Part shown: positions 29,936-39,211 of the stretch, piece after piece
Layout of the letters: the number at the start of each line of letters is the position of its first letter
Numbering within the stretch: the stretch's first letter is position 1
DNA from: Lautropia sp.
GTDB taxonomy: Bacteria > Pseudomonadota > Gammaproteobacteria > Burkholderiales > Burkholderiaceae_E
Reading direction: 5' to 3'
DNA: 46,105 nucleotides
Assembly (NCBI GenBank): GCA_030528325.1
Contig: JAUMZD010000023.1
Span: 1 to 46,105 of the forward strand
The notes under the pieces: model-generated
The model's database searches: none
Told to the model about the DNA's origin: nothing
Seen by the model: the letters and a program-made list of their open reading frames with translations, nothing else
Program-made: the position numbers and the translations under genes

Positions 29936-31258
29936 TCAGCGCCCTGCCGGCACCTGGCCCTCGACCCCCTTCACATAGGTCATCAAGCCGGCCAGAAAAC
30001 GGTCATCGGCCACCTTGTCCCGTGCCACCAGCTCGCGGTCGTCCGACGAGACGATCGGGCCTCGCCAGATCTGCAGCTTGCCGGCCGCCAGCGCCTTGCG
30101 GCGCTCATCCACCTGGGCACGGACATCCGGCGGCAGCCTGTCCGACAGCGCGATCAGGTCGAGTGCACCGTCTTTCACGCCCTGCCAGCTGGGCAAGGCT
30201 TTCCAGCGCCTGTCCAGCAGCTGCTGCGTGCTCTGCTGGTAGTGCGTGCCCCAATTGAAGACCACCGAGCCCAGATGCGCCTTCGAGGAGGCCATGCTCA
30301 TGTCCGTCGCCCAGCCGAACACATGCTTGCCTGCCCGTTCGGCCACCTTCATCGGATTCGTCGACCCCGTCACGGGCAGCAGCACATCGGCACCGCTGTC
30401 GATCAGCGACTGGGCAGCTTCGGTCTCCCGAACCGGGTCGAGCCAGGCATTGACCCAGGCCACTTTCACCCGCACGGCCGGATTGACCGACTGGGCGCCC
30501 AGCGCATAGGCATCGATGTTGCGGATCACCTCCGGCACCGGTACCGAAGCGATGAAGCCCAGCGTGTCGGTACGTGTCATCCGGCCCGCCACCACGCCGG
30601 CCAGATAGGCCCCTTCATAGGCGCGCACGTCATAAAAACGCAGATTGCCGGGCTGTGCACCATTGGTACCGGGTTTCGGGGGCTGCCCCAGCACTTCCCA
30701 GCGAACCTTCGGAAACTCGGAAGCCAGCCGCTGCACCACGTCACGATAGGCCACGTTGGCGGCAAAGATCAATGCGTGCCCCTGTGCCACCAGCTCGCGA
30801 AACACGCGCTCGGCCTCCGCCTCGGGCACGTTCTCCATCAGCGTGGCGTAAACCCTGCCGTCGTGGGCCTCGACCAGCGCCTTGCGCCCCGCCTCATGAG
30901 CCTGCGTCCGGGCGCTCCTGTCGATCGCGCTGACCGACACGAAGGCGACTTTCAGCGCATCGCGGGCGATTTCCGGTACGGCAGGCACCTCGGGGCCAGC
31001 CGATGTCCTGTCGCCAGCAAGCTCCGGCCCACGCTGGGGCGCCGCCTCCCGGGCGGCAGAAGCCGCCGAACGCACGCTATCGACAGCCGCCCCGGCGGAA
31101 GCCGCGGCCGAGCCGGAGGACGACAGGCCCGCGCCAGGCAACACCATTGAAGCACCTTGGTCACAGCCAGCCAATGCCAGCATCAACGCGGCCGCCACCG
31201 GCAGGACACCTGTCCGGAAGACACGAGGGCCGGGCATGGGTTTCAGAAGCCTCTGCAT
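29936..31258 (-). CDS. BMP-family lipoprotein
   Basis: A 440-residue protein of the BMP family, carrying a lipoprotein signal with lipobox LALAGC and lipidated Cys32. A Ser/Ala-rich linker of about 60 residues separates the Cys from the binding domain. This domain starts at KVAFVSVSAIDRSA and contains ALIFAANVAYRDVVQRLA, EGAYLAGVVAGRMT and WATDMSMASSKAHLG. It is 87 bases upstream of the other BMP gene and on the same strand, so both may be co-transcribed. One is lipid-anchored and the other Tat-exported, which suggests different locations. The ligand is unknown; purine nucleosides are the usual guess. Confidence 0.82.
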   Translation of the reverse strand: MQRLLKPMPGPRVFRTGVLPVAAALMLALAGCDQGASMVLPGAGLSSSGSAAASAGAAVDSVRSAASAAREAAPQRGPELAGDRTSAGPEVPAVPEIARDALKVAFVSVSAIDRSARTQAHEAGRKALVEAHDGRVYATLMENVPEAEAERVFRELVAQGHALIFAANVAYRDVVQRLASEFPKVRWEVLGQPPKPGTNGAQPGNLRFYDVRAYEGAYLAGVVAGRMTRTDTLGFIASVPVPEVIRNIDAYALGAQSVNPAVRVKVAWVNAWLDPVRETEAAQSLIDSGADVLLPVTGSTNPMKVAERAGKHVFGWATDMSMASSKAHLGSVVFNWGTHYQQSTQQLLDRRWKALPSWQGVKDGALDLIALSDRLPPDVRAQVDERRKALAAGKLQIWRGPIVSSDDRELVARDKVADDRFLAGLMTYVKGVEGQVPAGR

Positions 31259-31326
31259 ACACGGAATGGAGGGATGGTGGAAGCGCGCATTTTATCAGCG
31301 GCGTTTTTTTACCACTGAGGAACCCT

Positions 31327-32085
31327 TCACGGCACTCGACCGTCCGGCACCTCCCGCATCGGCTGCAACCGGGGGCGCAGCAACGCGAGGAACCGCTCTG
31401 CCGGCACCGGCCCGGACACCAGTTCGCTCAGGCCCACCGTCGAGGCCGCCAGCAGGTCGGCACCGGCTTCATCCTCCCCCAGTCGTTCGGCCAGACGCTG
31501 CCAGGGCGACGGCGACATCAGGATCCCCAGTGCCAGCAGCACACCGTGCCGGGTGCGACGCTGCGCAAAGCCGATCAGCTTGCGCCAGCGACCCGTGCCT
31601 TCGTCACGCACCACCACCTCCCACGGCGCGACGCCAGCAAAACAGGCCCACCCCAGCTCGGGCGGTGCTGCGATGCGCTCGGCCGGCGGGACGGCATGAG
31701 CCGTCACCCCCAGCTCGGCCAGCACCGCCACCATCGCTTCGCCCAGCCACCGGTAGCTGTCCGTGACCGAGACCGAGGCCACCCGGGGATCATCGGGGGG
31801 CAGCACGATCGAGGCACTGAGCAGCCAGGGCCCCACCAGCACGGCACCACCACCCGCCCCCCGTTTGACCAGCGGCATCAATCCCTCCCCTTCCGGCAAC
31901 ACCAGCCGATGCTGCGAGCGCCCCAGCACGACGGCCGGCTCCCGATAGCGCCACACATGCCAGTGCGGTTCCGTGACCGGCCCTGCCAGGGCCATCTCGT
32001 TCCAGCGCTGCTCCAGTACGGCATCGATCTCATCCGCCGGCAGGGCGTCCGTCATCGGCGATCGTGCGTCATTCATGGGTTTCAT
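31327..32085 (-). CDS. Lipoate-protein ligase A family protein
   Basis: A 252-residue protein of the LplA/LipB/BPL fold. Typical parts are WRYREPAVVLGRSQ, the Gly-rich ligase motif KRGAGGGAV (residues 74-82) and the catalytic-type lysine Lys169 in WRKLIGFAQRR. Enzymes of this group attach lipoate or octanoate to carrier proteins such as GcvH, which is encoded elsewhere in this window. It is shorter than E. coli LplA (338) and lacks its C-terminal domain, so it could be an octanoyl- or lipoyl-transferase. The start is uncertain: 32085 is used here, and 32076 and 32160 are alternatives without clear ribosome-binding sites. Confidence 0.75.
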   Translation of the reverse strand: MKPMNDARSPMTDALPADEIDAVLEQRWNEMALAGPVTEPHWHVWRYREPAVVLGRSQHRLVLPEGEGLMPLVKRGAGGGAVLVGPWLLSASIVLPPDDPRVASVSVTDSYRWLGEAMVAVLAELGVTAHAVPPAERIAAPPELGWACFAGVAPWEVVVRDEGTGRWRKLIGFAQRRTRHGVLLALGILMSPSPWQRLAERLGEDEAGADLLAASTVGLSELVSGPVPAERFLALLRPRLQPMREVPDGRVP

Positions 32086-32387
32086 TCGGTTTCTGCATAA
32101 GGATCTACCCCCAAGGGGGCACATCATGCCCGAAAATGCCCCGGCGGGTGAGCCTTTCACTTGCCCTCGCAGCCGTTACACAGCCCCCCGCAGAGCAGCC
32201 GCCACCGCCACGCCCGCGACTTTCCTGCCCCTAGTCCCAACTCCGCCAACGCGGGGAACATCCGCCTGCCGCCCCGTACCGCCGGGCGAACCGGGACATC
32301 CGGAAGGCAGTCGCATGCCGGCCGGGCCGCACCGGGTCACGGGCGGGTTAACATGAACACCATCACACGACAAGGATTCGTTGATTC
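32086..32387. other. Divergent intergenic region with a family A scrap
   Basis: This 302-base gap between the ligase-like gene and cysK should hold both promoters. It contains GCCCGCGACTTTCCTGCC (32211-32228), a scrap of the family A left arm in reverse, followed by CCTAG. A short CCCCC/GGGGG hairpin lies at 32107-32120. No gene was seen. Confidence 0.4.
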
Positions 32388-33305
32388 ATGAAAGTCGACA
32401 ACATTCTGGCCACCATCGGCAACACCCCGCACGTCCGCATCAACAAGCTGTTCCCGGACGACCAGGAAGTCTGGATCAAGTCCGAGCGGAGCAACCCGGG
32501 CGGTTCGATCAAGGATCGCATCGCGCTGGCGATGATCGAGACGGCCGAGCGCGAAGGCAGGCTGAAACCCGGCGGCACCATCATCGAGCCCACCTCCGGC
32601 AATACCGGCGTGGGCCTGGCGATGGTGGCAGCCGTCAAGGGCTACCAGCTGATTCTGGTGATGCCCGAGTCGATGTCGCTGGAGCGTCGTCGATTGATGC
32701 TCGCCTATGGCGCCCGCTTCGAGCTGACGCCGCGTGAGCGAGGCATGACGGGGGCCATCGAGCGTGCCCGCGAGCTGCTGGCCGAGACCCCTGACGCCTG
32801 GATGCCGCAGCAGTTCGAGAACCCGGCCAACGTCGAGGCCCACGTCAGGACCACGGCGCAGGAGATCCTGGCCGATTTCCCGGAAGGGCTCGACGTACTG
32901 ATCACGGGGGTCGGAACCGGCGGTCACCTGTCGGGCGTCGCCAGCGTGCTGAAGAAAGCCTGGCCGAACCTGAAGGTCTTTGCCGTCGAACCGGCCGCCT
33001 CCCCCGTCATCTCGGGCGGCAAGCCCTCGCCGCACCCGATCCAGGGCATTGGCGCCGGCTTCATCCCGAAGAACCTCGACACCAGCCTGCTGGACGGCGT
33101 CATCACGGTGGATGGCGAGGATGCGAAGCGCTTTGCCCGCGAGGCAGCCAGCCGCGAGGGTCTGCTCGTCGGCATTTCCTCGGGCGCCACACTGGCGGCG
33201 ATCGCTCAGAAACTGGGTGAACTGCCCAAGGGCAGCCGCGTGCTCGGTTTCAACTACGACACGGGCGAACGCTACCTGTCGATCGACGGTTTTCTACCGG
33301 CCTGA
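32388..33305 (+). CDS. cysK: Cysteine synthase A (O-acetylserine sulfhydrylase)
   Basis: A 305-residue PLP enzyme that makes cysteine from O-acetylserine and sulfide. The PLP lysine is Lys42 in [12 protein letters not shown]; the phosphate loop is seen in GTGGHLSG and the substrate loop in [12 protein letters not shown]. The stretch [17 protein letters not shown] marks the CysK rather than the CysM type, although the length is close to CysM. AAGGA lies 13 bases before the ATG. The gene stands alone and converges with the TSUP permease gene. Confidence 0.93.
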   Translation: MKVDNILATIGNTPHVRINKLFPDDQEVWIKSERSNPGGSIKDRIALAMIETAEREGRLKPGGTIIEPTSGNTGVGLAMVAAVKGYQLILVMPESMSLERRRLMLAYGARFELTPRERGMTGAIERARELLAETPDAWMPQQFENPANVEAHVRTTAQEILADFPEGLDVLITGVGTGGHLSGVASVLKKAWPNLKVFAVEPAASPVISGGKPSPHPIQGIGAGFIPKNLDTSLLDGVITVDGEDAKRFAREAASREGLLVGISSGATLAAIAQKLGELPKGSRVLGFNYDTGERYLSIDGFLPA

Positions 33306-33309
33306 AACC

Positions 33310-33398
33310 TTGGAGCGTGTTATGGCGCCTCGAAGCGCGACGGTCTGCCGTGAGGGGGCCTGGACGAACCAGGCCCCGGATCCTGACCGAAGCGCGCG
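33310..33398. terminator. Hairpins between convergent cysK and TSUP genes
   Basis: GGGGCCTGG (33355-33363) and CCAGGCCCC (33369-33377) form a perfect 9-bp stem with a 5-base loop. It is preceded by TTGG and AGCGTGTTATG (33310-33324), the end motif of family C. No T-tail is present; a bidirectional role is plausible. Confidence 0.5.
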
Positions 33399-33399
33399 G

Positions 33400-34212
33400 T
33401 CAGGCGCCGAACGCCCGATACAGCATGTAGGCCGACAGGCTGAACAGCACCAGCGCGAACGCGCGCTTCAGGTGCCCGACCGGCAGCCGATGCGCAACCG
33501 ATGCGCCGACGGGCGCAAACAGCATGCTCATCGGCACGATCGTGAACAGCGCTTTCAGATTGATGTAGGCCAGCCCGCCGCCGGGTACCTGCTGCCACCA
33601 GCCCACGAGCAGATAGCCGATCGTGCCTGCCAGCGCAATCGGAAAGCCGCAGGCCGCACTGGAGGCAATGGCGTGTGCGAAGGGAACGCCCCGGTTGCTC
33701 AGGTAGGGCACCGTGATGAAGCCCCCTCCGGCGCCCAGCAGCGCACTCAGACCACCGATCAGGCTGCCAGCCCCCACCAGCCCGGCGGGCCCCGGCAAGG
33801 TGCCCGTCGGCGCACCGGCATGGCGGGCAGTTCCCCTCAGCATCCGGAAGGCCGTCCAGAAAATGAAGACGCCGAAGATGCCGGCCAGCACCCGGCCCGG
33901 CAGATAGCCGACGATCCGGGCCCCCAGCAGACTGCCGATCAGGATGCCCGGCGCCAGCGCACGCACCAGATGCCACTGCACCGCCCCCCGACGATGATGC
34001 GCCCGCACACTGGACAACGACGTGAACAGGATGGTCGCCAGCGACGTGGCCAGCGCCATCTGGACCACCCGCTCATCGGCAAAGCCTTCCCGGTCGAAGA
34101 TCATGACCAGGAAGGGCACCATCACCATGCCACCGCCGATACCGAGCAGCCCGGCCAGAAAACCGGCACCCGCCCCCATCGCCAGCAGCATCAGCAAAGA
34201 CGAGGTTTCCAT
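33400..34212 (-). CDS. TSUP (TauE/SafE) family permease
   Basis: A 270-residue protein with about eight hydrophobic segments. The two internally related signatures GFLAGLLGIGGGMVMVPFLV (N-terminal half) and IGGLSALLGAGGGFITVPYL (C-terminal half) are typical of TSUP proteins, which move sulfite, sulfonates or organic anions. A sulfur role would suit the neighbouring cysK, but they are convergent, not co-transcribed. The substrate is unknown. Confidence 0.88.
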   Translation of the reverse strand: METSSLLMLLAMGAGAGFLAGLLGIGGGMVMVPFLVMIFDREGFADERVVQMALATSLATILFTSLSSVRAHHRRGAVQWHLVRALAPGILIGSLLGARIVGYLPGRVLAGIFGVFIFWTAFRMLRGTARHAGAPTGTLPGPAGLVGAGSLIGGLSALLGAGGGFITVPYLSNRGVPFAHAIASSAACGFPIALAGTIGYLLVGWWQQVPGGGLAYINLKALFTIVPMSMLFAPVGASVAHRLPVGHLKRAFALVLFSLSAYMLYRAFGA

Positions 34213-34238
34213 CGGATCGTCGGACAGACCTCGTCAGA

Positions 34239-35435
34239 TCAACGGTACAGCGCCGCCACGGCCGGATCCGGCGCCCCGTCCAGCGGCTGGCTGCTGGCCA
34301 GATGCCGGCCGAGCCGCTTCAGGAACTTCAGGCAGTCGGCAAGCTGCGAAATCTCGACCGACTCATTGGCCATGTGCGAACACATCGCATTGCCGGGCCC
34401 GCAACTGACGGTCGGGATGCCGATCTGCTCCAGCACCCCGCCCTCACAGCCGAAACCGGTGCGATAGGGCTGATGATCATCGAGCAGTGCCGCCACCATG
34501 GCCGTCAGCGCCTGATTGTTACAGCCGGTGAGCCCCGGCACGTTGCGCAGCGGCACGAACTCGATGGAACAGCCCGGATCGACCGCACGCATGCCGACCA
34601 GCAGGCCATCACAGAAAGCCTTGATCTCCTCCATCAGCGCACCGGCATCCTCTCCGGGCAGCGCGCGGATCTCGATCGGAAATTCGCAGCGGTCGGCCAC
34701 GATGTTGGCCGCATGGCCCCCATTGATCCGCCCCACATGCACGCTGGTGTGCGGATACTCGAAAGCCTCGTCACGAACCGACTCAAGCCGCTTCTGGATC
34801 TTGCAGGCGTGATCGATGATGCGTGCGGCGATCTCGACGGCAGACACCCCTTCGTGGCGGTGCGAGGAATGAACCTCCCTGCCCTGAACCGTCACACGCC
34901 AGATGGCCGTCCCCTTGTCGGCCGTCACCACCCGCATCGAGGTCGGGCCGCCCACGATGGCCGCAGCCGGCATCACCGGCAGCGCCTTCAGGTGTCCGGC
35001 CAGCACCACCATGCCCTTCATGTCGGTTTCGCCGTTGTAGGAGATGGCCAGATGTACCGGCTTCTTCAGACCAGCCTGCTGCAAAAAGGGGACGGCCGCC
35101 AGACAGCAGGCCAACCAGCCCTTGCTGTCCACCGTGCCCCGGCCATACAGACGCCCTTCATGGTTGATCAGCCGGAAGGGTTCCGTCTCCCAGGCCTCGT
35201 CCATCACCGAAGCCACATCGGCATGGCTCGCCAGGATGATGCCCGGCACATCGGCCGGCCCGATCGTGGCGAACAGGTTGAACTTGCCGGCCTCTTCGCC
35301 CGGCTGGATCTGGACATCCAGGCCCTGACGGGTGAGGCGCTCGGCCACCCAGTCGATCAGGGCACGGTTGCTGCGCTGGCTGGTCGTATCAAAACCCACC
35401 AGCGCTCTCAAGATTTCGATGGTTTCGTCCTGCAT
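34239..35435 (-). CDS. Acetylornithine deacetylase-like M20 peptidase, catalytic Glu replaced
   Basis: A 398-residue M20-family protein resembling ArgE. Metal ligands are visible: His71 in ILASHADVASV, Asp103 in YGRGTVDSKGWLAC, Glu136, and a late His in NAMCSHMANESVEIS. The dimerisation domain has TADKGTAIWRVTVQGREVHSS. ArgE enzymes normally have a Glu-Glu pair in a SYDEEVG-like motif, the first Glu being the general base; here the motif reads SYNGETD, so the base position is Gly135. The enzyme may therefore be inactive or altered. The start at 35435 (MQDETIEILRALV) suits the family; no good ribosome-binding site is seen. Confidence 0.8.
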   Translation of the reverse strand: MQDETIEILRALVGFDTTSQRSNRALIDWVAERLTRQGLDVQIQPGEEAGKFNLFATIGPADVPGIILASHADVASVMDEAWETEPFRLINHEGRLYGRGTVDSKGWLACCLAAVPFLQQAGLKKPVHLAISYNGETDMKGMVVLAGHLKALPVMPAAAIVGGPTSMRVVTADKGTAIWRVTVQGREVHSSHRHEGVSAVEIAARIIDHACKIQKRLESVRDEAFEYPHTSVHVGRINGGHAANIVADRCEFPIEIRALPGEDAGALMEEIKAFCDGLLVGMRAVDPGCSIEFVPLRNVPGLTGCNNQALTAMVAALLDDHQPYRTGFGCEGGVLEQIGIPTVSCGPGNAMCSHMANESVEISQLADCLKFLKRLGRHLASSQPLDGAPDPAVAALYR

Positions 35436-35585
35436 GGCTGACTGTCGGATAAGAGGAGAAAAAGCCCAGAAAATCGACAGGCAGTCTAGCAGAGCACCGC
35501 ATCTTGCCAAGCGCGGCCTTCACAGTCCGGCGCACAGGGCTTTCCCTGATGGCGCCGAGGGGTCGTGTCCGCCCCGGAACCCCTG

Positions 35586-36269
35586 TCAGGAACGGGCCAG
35601 CACGACGCGTGCGGCGGCCTCCTCGACTTCGGGCTGTGCCGCAACCGGGCTCGTTTCCCTGTGCAGGTTGTAAGCCGGCGAGCTGCCCGCTCGCTCGGCC
35701 GCCATCACACGGTTGCCACCCGTCATCGCCGTCAGCGTCGAGCGCATGCCGAACATCGACACGGGCGGCAGGTTGCGCGCCACGGTGAACAGGCGCTCAC
35801 TCGTCACGCCACGATCCTGCATGCCATCGAAGAACCGGGCACTCATTCGGTGCGGCAGGTAACGCATCTGCATCACATAGCCGCCGTTCCGACAGAGCCC
35901 CGTGAAGAAACGGGCCACCTCTTCCGAATAGAAGGCGCCAGCCGTGGGGATGAACGAAGCCAGCAACACCCGTTTCTCGCTCAGTTCCGGGTGATGTTCA
36001 TATAGTTTCTGGATGAAATCCGTCACCACACGGGCCGAGGGATGCTGCAGGTGGAAACGGTGGGCAAACTCACGCTCACACTCGAACAGGATGGCATCCG
36101 GGTGGTGCTGATAGATGCGTGAAGCCACCACGCCACTGCCGATCCCGGCCACCACGACCTGGTCGAAGCCCGGGGCCAGACGGGAAACCTCACGGGCTGC
36201 GCGTTGCCCGAAGACAGGGGAAGAAGGGCAGACGCTGCCCGTAACAGAAAAACGCTTCAGATAGCTCAT
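35586..36269 (-). CDS. SAM-dependent methyltransferase-like protein (PmtA-like)
   Basis: A 227-residue protein. The N-terminus SYLKRFSVTGSVCPSSPVFGQR and the next part, QVVVAGIGSGVVASRI, followed by an acidic residue in ILFECEREFA, resemble the phospholipid N-methyltransferase (PmtA) / rRNA adenine dimethylase-like fold. The Gly-rich motif reads AGIGSG rather than the usual LGxGTG, so SAM binding is probable but not certain. It may act on a membrane lipid; that is inference. The start at 36269 (MSYLKRF) is chosen over far upstream in-frame ATGs. Confidence 0.6.
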   Translation of the reverse strand: MSYLKRFSVTGSVCPSSPVFGQRAAREVSRLAPGFDQVVVAGIGSGVVASRIYQHHPDAILFECEREFAHRFHLQHPSARVVTDFIQKLYEHHPELSEKRVLLASFIPTAGAFYSEEVARFFTGLCRNGGYVMQMRYLPHRMSARFFDGMQDRGVTSERLFTVARNLPPVSMFGMRSTLTAMTGGNRVMAAERAGSSPAYNLHRETSPVAAQPEVEEAAARVVLARS

Positions 36270-36587
36270 GAAAAAACTCGATCGGACAGAAGCGCTCTCG
36301 CTTCCGTTCCCTGTATCGATGCTGGCCATGCGGAGGACGCACACCAGGTTTCCAAAACTGGCCGGGGGGCGGCCTGCCAACAGAACATCGCGCGTTTGCA
36401 GACCGATACGAAGCCCCAGCCGACGGAAAGCCGCCTGCACCACCTCACCAGCGCGGTGCGTCGCGTGCAGGACACAACGGACTTGATGACTACGATGGTA
36501 GCGGAATGCGCACCTTTACCGAAAATTGGCCCGACAGCCGCTTCGGACAAGCCGGGGAGCCCCTTTCACGCCTTTCCTGTAGTATTA
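36270..36587. other. Intergenic stretch without recognised features
   Basis: About 320 bases upstream of the methyltransferase-like gene. No gene, hairpin or repeat was recognised here apart from the probable promoter region of that gene. Confidence 0.4.
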
Positions 36588-36705
36588 GGGGTACGCTGAA
36601 CAAGTCCACGCGGACGCCGCATCCCCGGCACGGGCACATGCCTGCGTTTTGTCCTGCATCCCGTGTCGGGGCACGGCGCCTGACGGGACTTGTTCAGCGT
36701 ATCCC
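36588..36705 (+). mobile_element. Family B palindromic element (simple form)
   Basis: GGGTACGCTGAACAAGTCC at the left and GGACTTGTTCAGCGTATCC at the right are near-perfect terminal inverted repeats of a roughly 115-bp element. The left flank is TTAG and the right flank CTAG. Its reverse complement aligns with 8336-8496 but lacks the nested palindrome found there. It directly abuts a family A copy and shares its CTAG. Confidence 0.75.
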
Positions 36706-36869
36706 TAGGAGCCTGGGCGGCAGGAAAGTCGCGGGCTGCAAACCGGCCGCGCCGGCCCATTTTGCACCCGCCTCTTGCCCCATGGCACCGGCCATGGGGC
36801 GGCGAATCGGGCACAAACCGCGCCCGGTGGGGTTTTCGCCTTCGCGATGCCTGCCGCCCAGGCTCCTAG
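36705..36869 (+). mobile_element. Family A palindromic element, full copy
   Basis: A 157-bp element (36709-36865) between two CTAG. The ends are GAGCCTGGGCGGCAGGAA and its reverse complement. The apical hairpin is CCCCATGGC (36778-36786) with GCCATGGGG (36791-36799), which keeps pairing although a base pair differs from the copy at 2994-3154. CGCGTGTCATG, a family C end motif, follows directly. Confidence 0.8.
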
Positions 36870-36971
36870 CGCGTGTCATGCAGCGGCTCTGACCGGCGCA
36901 CGGGTCTGGTCAGGAACGATGCCATGCATGGCGCGCGCCCCGAAAGAATGGATGTTTGCCCCTTCGAACGC

Positions 36972-37706
36972 ATGGACACACAGCACACGCAGGATCCCCC
37001 CGACCATGTTCTGGTGGTGGATGACGACGCCGAGATCCGCAGCCTGCTCGCCGAGTACCTGAGCCAGAACGGCATGCGCGTCACCGTCGCCCGCGACGCG
37101 GCCGAGATGCGTCAGGCCTTCGACGCCGAAAAGCCCGACCTGATCATCCTCGACGTGATGATGCCGGGCGAAGATGGACTCACCGTCTGCCGCGAGCTGC
37201 GCTCCCGCTCGAACGTCCCGGTCATCATGCTGACAGCCCGGGCCGACGAGGTCGACCGCATCATCGGCATCGAGATGGGAGCCGACGACTACCTCGGCAA
37301 ACCCTTCAGCCCACGCGAGCTGCTGGCCCGCATCAAGGGCGTGCTGCGCCGCACACGCACGCTGCCCCCCACGCTCGGCGACGCCCAGCAGGTTCGCTTC
37401 GCCGGCTGGACGCTCGATTCCGGCGCCCGTCACCTGATCTCGCCCGACAACGTGATCGTGCCGCTGTCCGGCGCCGAATACCGGCTGCTGGCCGTGCTGA
37501 TCCAGCACCCGAACCGCGTGCTCGACCGCAACGCGCTGATGGATCTCACGCTCGGCCGTGAAGCCACCCCCTTCGACCGCAGCATCGACGTCCAGATCAG
37601 CCGCCTGCGTAACCGCCTGAACGACGACGCCCGCGAGCCCCGCATCATCAAGACCATCCGCAACGAGGGCTACATCCTGGCGGCCCACGTCGAACGGGTC
37701 TGCTGA
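36972..37706 (+). CDS. ompR: OmpR-type response regulator
   Basis: A 244-residue regulator with a receiver domain (about residues 12-125) and a winged-helix DNA-binding domain (about 140-240). The acidic pocket is in LVVDDDAEI, the phosphorylation site is Asp61 (ILDVMMPGEDG), and the conserved Lys lies in YLGKPFSPRELLAR. The C-terminal RSIDVQISRLRNRLNDD and TIRNEGYIL are typical of OmpR itself. It is 26 bases upstream of an EnvZ-like kinase gene. The start at 36972 (MDTQHTQ) is uncertain; 36948 is also possible. OmpR-type regulators control porins and osmotic responses in relatives. Confidence 0.87.
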   Translation: MDTQHTQDPPDHVLVVDDDAEIRSLLAEYLSQNGMRVTVARDAAEMRQAFDAEKPDLIILDVMMPGEDGLTVCRELRSRSNVPVIMLTARADEVDRIIGIEMGADDYLGKPFSPRELLARIKGVLRRTRTLPPTLGDAQQVRFAGWTLDSGARHLISPDNVIVPLSGAEYRLLAVLIQHPNRVLDRNALMDLTLGREATPFDRSIDVQISRLRNRLNDDAREPRIIKTIRNEGYILAAHVERVC

Positions 37707-37732
37707 GCGGCCTGGCCGCCCTGCTTGCCTGC

Positions 37733-39196
37733 ATGGACAAGCCCCGCCTGCTGCCCGAAACCCTGTTCGGCCGGATGGTTCTGGTACTGGCGGCTGCCCT
37801 GCTGCTGTCGCAGGCGGCCAGCCTGCTCGTCAACTTCTTCGACCGCGGCAGCTCCATCTACCGGCTGAATGCCGAGCAGATGGCACTGCGCATCTCCCAG
37901 ACCGCCAGCCTGATCAACCGCCTGCCCCAGGCCCAGCGCAACGCCGTGGCCGCCGAGCTGGGCGGGCGCACCGACTTTCGCATCCAGTTCACCTCCCAGC
38001 CCATCGAGATCGAGAGCGGCTTCATCGAGCTGGACGAATACGAAAAGAACTTCGCCGCCGCCATCCGCGACGCGATGAATCCGCCGCTGCTCACCACCGT
38101 CGAGATCACCCGCGCCGCCCGCGCCCAGAGCCCCGATGAAGTCGAGCCCCCCAACGCCAACGCCTTCGAACACTGGCTGGCACGCCGCTTCTACTTCCTG
38201 CTGCCCGCCACCTTCTCGGTCGTCGCCCAGATCGAGCTGGAAGACGGCTCCTCCACCGCCTTCTTCGTGCGCATGCCACAGGAGCCGCTGAGCCAGATCG
38301 AGGCCCTGCTGCCAAGGCTGCTGATGTGGCTCGGCATCAGCTTCCTGATGTCGCTCATCATCGCCCGGATGATCACGCGCCCCCTTCGCCAGCTCGACCG
38401 TGCCGTCACTCGCATCGGCAAGAATCCGGGCGGCCAGGTGGGCGAACCCCTCGTCATCGCCAGGGGAGGCCCCATCGAGCTGCGCCGGCTCATCAGCAGC
38501 TTCAACGAGACGCAGGAGCGCATCCGCCGCTACATGATCGAGCGCTCAAGCCTGCTGGCCGCCATCTCGCACGACCTTCGCACCCCCATCACCCGCATGC
38601 GGCTGCGCGCCGAGCTGTTGCCCGAGCAGCAGCGCGCCAAGTTCATCCACGACCTGCAGGAAATGGAAGAGCTGGTCGGCTCCTCGCTCGACCTCTTCGC
38701 CGAGCTGGGCAAATCACGCGAACGCTACCCGGTCGACGTGAACGCCCTGCTGGAGAGCATCGTCACCGACTGGGCCGACACCGGCCACACCGTCCGGCTG
38801 GACGGCAGGGTGCTGAGCCCCTATCCAACCGAACCGTCCATGCTGCGCCGGGCCATCAACAACCTGGTCTCCAACGGCATCCGTTACGGCCAGGAGGTCG
38901 ACATCAGCCTTGTCGACACCCCGCCCCTGCTCAAGATCCTCATCCGGGATCACGGCCCCGGCATTCCCGAGGCCGACCTGGATCGTGTCTTCGACCCCTT
39001 CGTCCGCCTGGAACCTTCCCGCAACAGAAACAGCGGCGGCTCCGGCATCGGCCTTGCGATATCCCGTAATATCGCCCGATGGCATGGTGGCGACATCCGA
39101 CTCGCCAACGCACCGGAAGGCGGCCTCGTGGCAGAAATCAGCCTGCCGCGCCGGCCTGCCAATGCCCATGTCCACCGTCCTGCCCACAACGCCTGA
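37733..39196 (+). CDS. envZ: EnvZ-type sensor histidine kinase
   Basis: A 487-residue membrane kinase. The first membrane segment is near residues 14-35 and the second near 195-215, with a periplasmic domain of about 160 residues between them, larger than in E. coli EnvZ. A HAMP region follows, then the H box AISHDLRTPITRMRLR with His280, the N box RRAINNLVSNGIRYG, and the G boxes DHGPGIPE and GGSGIGLAI. It forms a pair with the OmpR-type gene just upstream. The SIMPL-domain gene follows 15 bases later and may be in the same operon. Confidence 0.87.
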   Translation: MDKPRLLPETLFGRMVLVLAAALLLSQAASLLVNFFDRGSSIYRLNAEQMALRISQTASLINRLPQAQRNAVAAELGGRTDFRIQFTSQPIEIESGFIELDEYEKNFAAAIRDAMNPPLLTTVEITRAARAQSPDEVEPPNANAFEHWLARRFYFLLPATFSVVAQIELEDGSSTAFFVRMPQEPLSQIEALLPRLLMWLGISFLMSLIIARMITRPLRQLDRAVTRIGKNPGGQVGEPLVIARGGPIELRRLISSFNETQERIRRYMIERSSLLAAISHDLRTPITRMRLRAELLPEQQRAKFIHDLQEMEELVGSSLDLFAELGKSRERYPVDVNALLESIVTDWADTGHTVRLDGRVLSPYPTEPSMLRRAINNLVSNGIRYGQEVDISLVDTPPLLKILIRDHGPGIPEADLDRVFDPFVRLEPSRNRNSGGSGIGLAISRNIARWHGGDIRLANAPEGGLVAEISLPRRPANAHVHRPAHNA

Positions 39197-39211
39197 CACA
39201 CGCCCGAGATC

